A stretch of 64,000 nucleotides of DNA from contig PDNB01000012.1 of the NCBI GenBank assembly GCA_002573585.1, positions 229,177 through 293,176 of the forward strand, read 5' to 3'. The notes under the pieces are model-generated. The model was not told the origin of the DNA. It made no database searches and was given only the letters and a program-made list of their open reading frames with translations. The stretch's first letter is position 1; each line of letters begins with the position of its first letter. This document shows, piece after piece, positions 56,404 to 64,000 of this stretch. Origin of the DNA: Helicocarpus griseus UAMH5409. Taxonomy: Eukaryota; Ascomycota; Eurotiomycetes; Onygenales; Ajellomycetaceae. The position numbers and the translations under genes are program-made.

Positions 56404-57414
56404 TTAATCGGAGTAAATGACCTCGATCATGGCCTTTTCTACGTAGTTCGCCCAATTGGGATACTATTAACGTCAATTACTTGTCCGGAGCGCATTACAG
56501 TAGATATACAACTCACCATAGCTCTAGCCCAAAGGAAAATCACGTCGCCGGGCTGGAGTGCACGGACAAAGCCTTCCCCGGATCCGCTGCCGTCATCTTC
56601 CGTTTGTTCTTCCCTCCGGTGCTCATCATCGGGCACCCATAATATTCTGTGAGTGTGTGTAGTTCTCTCGGAGACTCTGTTGTTTTGTACATGCCACTTC
56701 AACTCCTTCCCATCCTCGTCCCTGAGAAAATCCCATCCAGACGATCGATGGGCGTCGGAGTAGTCGGCGGGGGTTATATTATTATCCCCCATGTTTAAAT
56801 CGGAGGGCAACTCTTGTTCGGCTTTGAAATCGCCTCTTCGACGAAATATCATTGCTTCAAACCATGAGAATGCACAACGGTACGTTCCTAAACGAATCTC
56901 ACGTTAAATCTGCCGGCGCTAAAATCGCCGCCAAATATTCCTATAAAGGGATATTACCTTTCGTCCCCCACTCACCTCCCCATCCTTGATCGTGGCTGGC
57001 AATCTCAAATCCCACTGATTCAATCCTCAAATCCCTCAACTCTGGACCGTCCTGCTCAAACTTCCGGATCACAGGGCCCTTGACAAGTAACCCATATTTA
57101 CCCGGGCCCCGTGAAGAGATATAAAAGGTGCTGCTAGGGACAAACGTAACCACATCCTTTACACAATAATCCGCGTAATCGAGGATAATATCTGCGAGCT
57201 CGGTGGGTAGAGCAGGCTTAGTAGACTTGAGCATGCCACGGACGTGTCCAACGTCGGTTGGGGAAGGGGAATAGCATGGAGTATTGGGGATAATGGCGGT
57301 TGGCTCAGTGGCGTCCCCGGAACGGCTTTCTTGTGCTGGCTCAGATAAAGCCCCTGGTATAATCGCTGGGGATATGGAGGCAAAGGGGTTAAATCTCTGG
57401 AAGAATGATGACAT
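56404..57414 (-). CDS. Conserved-looking fungal protein, unknown function
   Basis: 295 residues if started at the ATG at 57414 (MSSFFQRFNPFASISP): exons 57414-56958, 56887-56517 and 56463-56404, with consistent phases. The core starts LPTELADIILDYADYCVKDV, an F-box-like or helical motif, followed by beta-rich sequence (VTFVPSSTFYISSRGPGKYG) and a C-terminal domain assembled as GTKGTYRCAFSWFEAMIFRR, then a stretch rich in Asp/Glu/His, and ALQPGDVIFLWARAMYPNWA ending in EVIYSD. Fungal genomes carry proteins of this layout without experimental function. The ATG choice is uncertain because the frame stays open upstream and joins two further plausible exons (see the next entry). Confidence 0.75.
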
Positions 57415-57868
57415 TGTATCTAGGAATATAAGGTGTCCAGCTGTTTCTTCAGCCAGCCTATCTGTCAAAATCTCTAAGCTTTGACAGGATTCTTCGATAT
57501 GGCTTGTGATAAGACACAATTTGCGGGAGAAACGGTACGCTTGACACAGGCATTAGCTACTACTAGTAGGATTGATCAAAACAGATGATCGCTCAATGGG
57601 TTCTTTCAATGCAGCAGGAATATCGTACCTTTCCCTTCGTCGCGCAGAATTAAGTCTCTATCGAATTCTTCTGGGTTGCTTTTAGTCCATATACGGAAAA
57701 GGCGTACCTGAGGATGGATGTTGCGCCTTGACTGGGGGGGGATGATGTCAGTGTCGTGTTGATAAGGTTATCAGGCAGCTGTGCGGCTTCCAATTCTTGG
57801 CACAAAACATGTGATATCTTATCGCCAGAAGTTGCAAAAAACTTCAACAGTTCAAGTTCTTTTTCCAT
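57415..57868 (-). other. Probable 5' coding exons: N-terminal extension or a separate small gene
   Basis: An ATG at 57868 starts MEKELELLKFFATSGDKISH and remains open to 57708. A 50-nt intron (GTACGC donor, GATAG acceptor) and a 29-nt exon (57657-57629) lead through a second 89-nt intron into 57539, in frame with the gene at 57414. The joined protein would be 400 residues and its extra part reads as amphipathic helices (CQELEAAQLPDN and SHIEESCQSLEILTDRLAEE). The donors GTACGC and GTACGA are weak. A separate upstream gene without its own stop seems less likely. Confidence 0.5.
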
Positions 57869-58006
57869 AAAATCAATCACCTAGCAGGATGCAGCGTGAA
57901 TATCTCTTATATTGGAGGAGTCTAAAATATGAGTACCATATGCACTACTAACCCCTTTACATGAAGAATTTCCGAACGCTTATCCCACAATCGCCTTCAT
58001 AGAATG

Positions 58007-58699
58007 TTATCCAGACAGCTCTATGACTTTTCCCATTACCACCTGTGAATCTACCCCGAGACCCCCTTGGAGTGCAGGGTCCTTGGGAAGGAAACTAAAT
58101 CCGCATTCTTCGTACAACCTCTGAGAAGGTTTATTATCCGCCTCCACCCACAGGCCTACATTAGCTCTAGTCGCGCGCATTGAAATAGCCTCCTGTCGCA
58201 CCGCCTCAACGCCTGCCCCAATGAGCTTCCGCCCGAGTCCCTGTCTCCTTGCCTCAGCCAAAACAAACATGGAAACCGCTACATAAGCGGCCTCTGAGCC
58301 TTCAATCGATGCTAAACTGGGTGCTTCGTTGTTATCCGCCGGCGGAAGAAATGGTTTCCATGGAGTGTTGGACTCCGATCCATCTGCAGGGAGTGCCCGG
58401 GGACCTATGAATACTATCATTCCGAGCCATTCGTTCCCTGTTAAATGTTCGATTTCAGTTGCGTTATTGCCGGCTTCTGTTCGAACGACGGCGAAGGTCT
58501 TGCCTAGCGGGTTCCGGAGCCGTTTGGCCCAGTCTGCATGGTTAAATTTGGACTCTTGCTCGTACGTCGAGGAGAATGCTTGCGGGTCCTCTTTCAATGC
58601 ACGGAGACGGGCTGTTTTGTATCGTTGGCAAAGTTGCTCCTCGAGGGGTGATGAGGCTAACGGTCGATGGACTTGGATCACTCTGGTTGATGGTGCCAT
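58007..58699 (-). CDS. GNAT-family N-acetyltransferase
   Basis: Single-exon gene of 230 residues. The GNAT fold is indicated by the acetyl-CoA pyrophosphate-binding motif VLAEARRQGLGRKLIGAG (R/Q-x-x-G-x-G at 151-157) preceded by a beta-strand (AAYVAVSMFVLAEA) and followed by the motif-B segment ANVGLWVEADNKPSQRLYEE, then CGF. The N-terminal YKTARLRALKEDPQAFSSTY is typical of fungal GNATs that acetylate small amines or protein N-termini. Substrate unknown. The start at 58699 gives a natural length with no better upstream ATG. Confidence 0.88.
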   Translation of the reverse strand: MAPSTRVIQVHRPLASSPLEEQLCQRYKTARLRALKEDPQAFSSTYEQESKFNHADWAKRLRNPLGKTFAVVRTEAGNNATEIEHLTGNEWLGMIVFIGPRALPADGSESNTPWKPFLPPADNNEAPSLASIEGSEAAYVAVSMFVLAEARRQGLGRKLIGAGVEAVRQEAISMRATRANVGLWVEADNKPSQRLYEECGFSFLPKDPALQGGLGVDSQVVMGKVIELSG

Positions 58700-59729
58700 T
58701 TTTCTTGACGAATGTTCAGATGTTTAGCCCAGCAATCCGAAGAAAAGAAGAAAATTTGATCAGTTAAGGACGGGCGCATGCGTCACTTTATGTGTTCAGT
58801 GCCGTTTTCAATCTCAAGGGCATATATTATTCGCCGTGAGTCATTTTGGGCCGCTGGGCATCTCCAATGGTCACGTGGAATGTTAGCGGCACGGGGCCTT
58901 GCAAGTCGACAAGCTGTTCTGTGGACACGCAACATCTGATAGACTGATACGAGTGTCGCCGTCATGGCCGGCTGCATCATCCCTAGTCGAGTCTAAGCGC
59001 GTTGCTACCCAGGTACATAGGTATTTCTAAGAGTGGACCGGGCCGGATGAGCTTACAGATCCGAACGGAAGATGATGGATGTAATTTCGTTCGACGCGCT
59101 GCTCCGATGACAATATCCAGTGGTATCATCGCTTACCGTGCTACATGTAACTGGGACAAGGTAGTAAATTCTCGAAACTTCTAATCCATTTACTATATCG
59201 AGCGCAGCAATGATCTTGCGGCTTGCTTTATAGATTCCACCTAATGCCAGCTTTTTCCCAGCTACTTCCGTCTCTTTTTCCTTTCATTTCAATGCCCAAT
59301 TTAGGCCGAGAACGTTTTATTGCATATAGAGCCTGAGGGTTCTCCCTGTTTTCTACGCCATCCAGGTAAGTTGTGTCCCGGCCTTCAGGCTCTACTTTCT
59401 AGCCTGTCAAGTTACTCCTCAGCCGCAGGGGACGATCCAGTGTAGAAATGCGTCTTTCAAGGTAGGAGTAGAACTTGCGATGCCATGCGCTAACATCTTC
59501 AATTGTGACATGCGTATGAGCAGGATGGCAATTCGGAAGATCAATCTCGCATTGCCGATGATATCTAGTATCGGGGTGACTCCTTACGATCCATTCTGAC
59601 GAGCACTTATGACATCCATCAAACAATCAGTCTGGTTTTACCTGATCGTTATACAAAATAATTAATTTTAAAACACTTTTTAAAAGATTTGATAACCTTT
59701 ACACTATAAACTATTTCCAACCCGCTCGT
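58700..59729. other. Intergenic region between minus-strand genes
   Basis: 1 kb. A 75-codon minus-strand ORF at 59399-59626 has unusually protein-like Cys/His-containing sequence (CEIDLPNCHPAHTHVTIEDV) and may be an exon or relic of a missing gene. Otherwise no gene is supported. Confidence 0.45.
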
Positions 59730-60371
59730 TCAATCCTCTAAACCCACGGTTCGGCTCTGCCCCTCCATCAGATTGTCCCATGATCTCACGAAAGATGCAA
59801 CAAATGCATTTCTTTTTGCTTCCTCTCGACATCCGGGGTCGAGCTGCAACTGGCACTCCCCCCCCGGTGGGCCTAAAGGTTGCCGCTGTTGTAACTCAGA
59901 AGTAGACTTTGGTGCTGATTGAACATCAAGTTCACCTGATGGGGCTACAGCCTGCTGCTGTTGTATCTCAGAAGTGGACTCTTGTGCTGATTGAGCATCA
60001 AGTACAGACTGTGGTGTAGTTCCCAAAAATTCATAGCCCATCGCAATCAGACGCGGGTCAGAGCCAGGTGGCCACGGTTTAGAAACACCTGTTCCACACA
60101 TGCTAGCCAAATCTGCATCTGAAAGGGAATTTTGAGGTGCCGACAAGGCAGATGTATCTGGTTTCCCTTGTTTCTCTCGGGGTTTCCTGGTCCTAGCAGG
60201 GCGTTTTTGGTCAGATTTGCGTTTGGCTGGGGTCTTGCGTGAGGAGTGCTTGTTCTGCCTTTGAGTGTTTCTGGTTGTAGCAGCATGTTTCCGGTTTGAG
60301 GTGTTTTGTGAGGAGGCTCCGGTCTGTGTAATCGCCGCCGGCTGGCTACGCTTTCGTAGATTGTATGGCAT
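59730..60371 (-). CDS. Basic N-terminal, low-complexity protein with an internal duplication
   Basis: Single-exon ORF of 213 residues. The first 75 residues are strongly basic and low in hydrophobics (MPYNLRKRSQPAAITQTG, then many Arg/Lys/Thr), which suggests nuclear location and nucleic-acid binding. A more ordered block follows (LSDADLASMCGTGVSKPWPP), then two tandem 24-residue repeats rich in Ser/Gln (DAQSAQESTSEIQQQQ and DVQSAPKSTSELQQRQ). The end reads EEAKRNAFVASFVRSWDNLM with an acidic tail. I do not recognise the family. The N-terminal NLRKRSQP motif and composition suggest a fast-evolving, possibly lineage-restricted gene. Confidence 0.65.
   Translation of the reverse strand: MPYNLRKRSQPAAITQTGASSQNTSNRKHAATTRNTQRQNKHSSRKTPAKRKSDQKRPARTRKPREKQGKPDTSALSAPQNSLSDADLASMCGTGVSKPWPPGSDPRLIAMGYEFLGTTPQSVLDAQSAQESTSEIQQQQAVAPSGELDVQSAPKSTSELQQRQPLGPPGGECQLQLDPGCREEAKRNAFVASFVRSWDNLMEGQSRTVGLED
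59859..60002 (-). repeat. In-frame 72-bp tandem duplication
   Basis: Two units of about 72 bases (59859-59930 and 59931-60002) encode related 24-residue segments in the basic protein. They differ at a number of positions, so the duplication is not very recent. Confidence 0.75.
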
Positions 60372-61457
60372 ATTTCACTTGAAGCTCAGTCGAAGCTCAA
60401 TCGAAGCCTGAAACTGTTTAACAATGAACGTGTCTCTGTTAAAGTCAGTTAGGGACGTATCTATCATCTCCGACACACAAGGGAACAACAATGAATTGTC
60501 CTGAAAATGTCAGGCAGTCGTCATTGTTGATAATCAGCCTTTTTTTTTGGTGGCGGTTACTTTTCAATCGAAGACTCTCCCGAGGTCGTTCCGGAGTTCC
60601 AAGGATCTCTCAACCTGATTGACACAGATTAACTCTATTTCAATAGAGTCTATTAATGCTTTCCTCCCTAGAACTATGAATCTCAACGTACATTAATTTT
60701 GGACCTTCCACGCTCGTAGGAAATCTGAACTTGCTGTTGACGTGCTATGCTGCATAAACCGTTTAAGAGTTACTGATTGGATCATTCACTCTGTTCAAAG
60801 TACCATCATTTCAATATAGCATGACAACTTCAAATTTCAGCATGGTTCATATATACACTTCACCAATTCACCCTGTTCTCCGAACCTTCGTTGTATTGTG
60901 TCGCAGGGTTGCGGAGAGACGCGTCTATATATGACTAAGCAATCCCTTGTTGGCATAAAGTTCCAAGTTAGCAAGTTATCTTTTTTTATCTTTTGAGGGC
61001 TTGGATAACTTCCTCCTGACTCCTCAAATAACACGGCGGGACCCTATAGATGAGTCATTGAACGGGATATATTAGTATGGAGATATTGAACTGCTCCCCC
61101 GTCTTCAACAGCAGCACATGGGGCGGCATGTGCGCTCGGCCAACCACCGTCATGTTGGTGAGCCACCCTGGCACCCTGCAGCTGACGATCGAATCCCTGA
61201 TCTTGGAGGGTCAGTTCGTGGGCTAGCTCGACAAGAAGCGCCTTGTGAATGGTCACGGACTCACGAGTAGCGTCCGGGGCATTTTACTCCTGACCAGGCC
61301 AGCCTTATGAGACCAATGTTTCTCTCTCAGCCTCCTCAAGCGTCTATAAATATACCAATGTTTCTCGCAAAGCTCGTTTCCTGTTAGATTCAACTATGTT
61401 AAATGTTGAAGCTTAGCTAGCCATTGGCACATACAGAGCATATCCACGCAACCAACC
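60372..61457. other. Divergent intergenic region with a short GC-rich patch
   Basis: 1.1 kb between divergent genes. A 49-codon plus-strand ORF begins at 61077 (MEILNCSPVFNSSTWGGMC) in a locally GC-rich patch. It may be a relic, a leader ORF or chance. Confidence 0.4.
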
Positions 61458-63831
61458 ATGACCACACGGGTACCTGCTCACGTCCCCGCCAACAACGCCG
61501 CCAACCACGAAACTCACGACAGTAACAACCCTGCTTCTCTGCCGGACGGGGCAAGAGACTACTACTCCAACATAACCGGCAGCCCAGGGCTGTGGGATGC
61601 ATTTCGAAACCTCGATGATCCAACCGATTTTGCGGAATGTCGGGGATGTTTGGCAAATGAAGCGACGCAGAACTTCGTAGTTGATTTCGGCAACGACGAG
61701 GCCTATGGCGCGTTTGATTTGGGGGTGGATGACTTTGCAGCGCTGTTGAGCTCACCTGTATGTTTGTTACCTTCGGCCCGGTATCATGGTCAGGCGGCTT
61801 GCCTTTGTCATACTGCGATGTTCCTTATATGTTATTGATTTCTTGACGTGGATTGATTGAAACTAATTGAATATAACGAACACAGAGACCCAAATCCCTG
61901 GAAACGAGATGGATGTAAGTACCACCAGGGACTTTTTGTGTGTAAAGTCAATATAACTCATTATGTTGTCGTAGTAATATATGGTCCCCTGAACGTCATC
62001 GGGACCTTGTTCAGGTACGCCAACAATTATATTTCCTGATACTAAATTACAGAGGTATATGCTAACGATTCACTCACAGACCGTTACCAGCAACTATGGG
62101 GTATCCGCCCGCCTTCAGGCGATGATGGTGTCGGAGCCAGACACTACTTCGCATGATATGCCAACAGTTTCTCCCAGGCTCACATCCGTTAATACCCCGG
62201 AACCTGAGCCTGAAGCAGAGGACAAGCCCGGTGCGGTCTCCCTCGCCGATCTCGAGGGCGGGTACCAGCAAGGAGGCGTTCAGCGGGTGGGAACGGTACT
62301 GTCTTCGGTCGATGGAATGGCTGGCATTACGCTTTCCCAGATTGTTAACAAGATTTGGCATTTCGCGTCGGTGGATTACGGGCAGAGATGTATGTGAACC
62401 TTGTCTTTTAATCGTCTACTGTTACTGTGCTCTATGCTCTTCTGTATGGATATTTACGGAATGCTCAGATCTCTGTTTGGGTTATAACTCCCTCCATGTG
62501 GTTTCTGGCGTGGATTTCCAGAATGCAACGGGCAAGCCGGAAGGCAAAAGGGTCTGGACATGGCTTATAATATGTGATGATGGTTCGGTTCCGGCCCCGT
62601 TCTATTTGTCCCATGTTTTACCTACCCCTCTAACACTATATCTCAGGAACCGTGATATCAATACATGAGAACCCGTTCCCTCGTGCGCCTGATATCACCC
62701 CGCAGCAACGGCAGAAAGCCCTAGAGGTCATCCGTCGAAATACAAATTTAGTATTCTCTGGAATTTCATCGCAGCACGTTGCAAGTGAACATAGAAACCC
62801 ACTAATGACCACGTACGTGAGGAATTTTCCAAACGAGACTGGTACTGTAGCGGTAAAGGCTGGAGAGGGTCCTAGCTTGCTTTTCTACTATCTGTTCGAT
62901 AACTGGCTTTCAAACTATAGCCTAGTCATAGGGAGGGAGCATTCATACAGCGCTGCTCTTAATAAACTGGTAAGCGATTATCATCATAATGGACAACCTG
63001 TTAAAATGAAAACCCCTGCTGATACCTCGAGTAGCGAAAACGTATGCTAGAGCGAGCTCAAGTTGAATTGATTGACGATCTGCATAGCCTAGGTAGGCAG
63101 CTTGCAGTTCTCAAACGTATCTACCAGAGCTATGATTTGATTGTCAATCGCATTCTAAAACGACAGCGTCTGCTTCGAGAGGAGATTCGGAACTCTCAAG
63201 GCGGGAGTCACCATCATCAGCATCAAAGCGCTGGCCGTTTTGGCCTGGATTTCTTGAGTCGAGGGGACACGTGGAGATCAAGCTCGTTTGACGAGACGGG
63301 GCCGACGGAGCTGGGTGGCGTCCAGCTCAGCGCTGCTGCCATCGGTCGCTTTGAACGACTGCTTGATAGAATTAGGCTGTATGCCTTGAGTGAAATTGAT
63401 GAGTGTTTGACTGAAAAGGAGTCAATGACGTTTATGGTAAGCATACCACTTCCCTGGCCATTGCAATTAGTAGTGCTGATAATTCCTGTCTGCTCCAGGT
63501 TTTCAATTTGATTGCCGTCAAAGACTCTCAGGCAGTCGAAAGGCTGACTCGGACTACAATTCTCCTGGCCAAGGCAACCATTTTATTCTTGCCCGTGAGT
63601 TTGATGACTGGGTATTTCTCCACAGAAATTAAGGAGCTTGAAGGTGTATACACGGTTAAGCAATACTGGATTGCGTTTGCGGTGCTCCTCGTGCTGTCAG
63701 CGCTGGTTCTTATGTTGTATGGCTGGGCCACTGATACCATAGAAGGCAAGACGATATATGTATCTTTCGCGAAGAGTTTCTATCGCGCTTCTCGGGCGGC
63801 TCTGGGGAAGAAGAAACGCAAGGTTGGGTGA
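61458..63831 (+). CDS. CorA-like fungal membrane protein (Mg2+-transporter family relative)
   Basis: Predicted 610-residue protein from eight exons: 61458-61757, 61886-61914, 61975-62014, 62080-62389, 62469-62582, 62647-62969, 63053-63436 and 63499-63831, all phases consistent. After an N-terminal variable part, the joined SLETRWINIWSPERHRDLVQ and SVDYGQRYLCLGYNSLHVV blocks belong to the large group of fungal CorA-like proteins. The middle helix LHSLGRQLAVLKRIYQSYDL leads to two C-terminal membrane segments (ILLAKATILFLPVSLMTGYF and QYWIAFAVLLVLSALVLMLY). The pore motif GMN of true CorA is replaced by MTGYFSTE, so magnesium transport is unproven. It ends in a basic KKKRKVG tail. Two exons are only 29 and 40 nt; the donor at exon 5 (GTTCGG) is weak. 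Confidence 0.85.
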
Positions 63832-63856
63832 TAGAGGAGGATTAATTCTATTTGGT

Positions 63857-63858
<2 letters not shown>

Positions 63859-63901
<43 letters not shown>
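63859..63901. repeat. Pure T43 tract
   Basis: Forty-three consecutive T residues 27 bases after the stop codon of the CorA-like gene, followed directly by CAGG. An exact length this long should be checked for slippage during sequencing. Confidence 0.9.
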
Positions 63902-64000
63902 CAGGTTTCCCCATATCTCCGTTGGGAGTCGTGAGAGTCGACAGTCTTGGATTTATACGGAGCCTGAATTAGGTTCCGGGGGCAAAGTGGCCAGTTTTTT

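Overview
The window is nuclear DNA of a filamentous ascomycete, most likely a eurotiomycete (Onygenales- or Eurotiales-like). The evidence is intron-containing genes with short introns (about 45-90 nt, GTAAGT-like donors, one long 5' intron of about 270 nt), a Zn2Cys6 regulator, DAL5-type MFS carriers, a CYP504 P450, a fungal CorA-like protein, and pyrimidine-rich leaders. Nothing looks bacterial, viral or mobile. I rebuilt exon structures by hand from splice signals and reading-frame continuity; for every multi-exon gene listed the phases add up to a whole number of codons.

Layout. 2.2-4.3 kb: a Zn2Cys6 transcription factor (+). 5.7-6.6 kb: an unrecognised protein (-). 7.3-8.5 kb: a single-pass membrane protein (+). 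9.4-11.2 kb: a membrane-anchored steryl ester hydrolase-like lipase (+), convergent with a CYP504 phenylacetate hydroxylase-type P450 (-, 11.6-13.4 kb). 16.4-18.1 kb: a DAL5-family MFS permease (+). 20.1-21.1 kb: a Ser/Pro-rich protein (+). 23.1-25.5 kb: a large membrane protein (+). 26.8-28.4 kb: a bHLH factor with a 26-Asn tract (-). 29.5-31.4 kb: an inosine/uridine-type nucleoside hydrolase (-). 33.7-34.9 kb: a lysine-rich membrane-anchored protein (+). 36.8-38.7 kb: a second DAL5-family MFS permease with a 13-nt microexon (-). 40.4-41.7 kb: the Surf4/Erv29 ER cargo receptor (+). 43.6-45.1 kb: a low-complexity protein (-). 47.9-48.2 kb: LSM8 (-). 49.1-50.0 kb: an F-box-like Cys-rich protein (+). 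51.2-52.7 kb: verprolin/WIP (-), divergent from a mitochondrial protein (53.1-54.4 kb, +). 54.7-55.7 kb: ribosomal protein uL1 (-). 56.4-57.9 kb: a conserved-looking fungal protein with a probable N-terminal extension (-). 58.0-58.7 kb: a GNAT acetyltransferase (-). 59.7-60.4 kb: a basic protein with an internal duplication (-). 61.5-63.8 kb: a CorA-like membrane protein (+).

The genes do not form one pathway. Housekeeping genes (LSM8, uL1, Surf4, verprolin) crowd the right half; catabolic and transport genes with larger gaps fill the left half. A regulator, a P450 and an MFS carrier lie within about 15 kb, but there is no backbone synthase, so I do not call a secondary-metabolite cluster. 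The most unusual signals are (i) a coding-strand switch from C-rich to G-rich near the 3' end of at least nine genes on both strands, (ii) an 11-2-11 inverted repeat centred on an E-box about 110 bp upstream of the bHLH gene, and (iii) two guanine-quadruplex-like tracts in 3' intergenic DNA. I found no convincing tRNA, rRNA, CRISPR or transposon.
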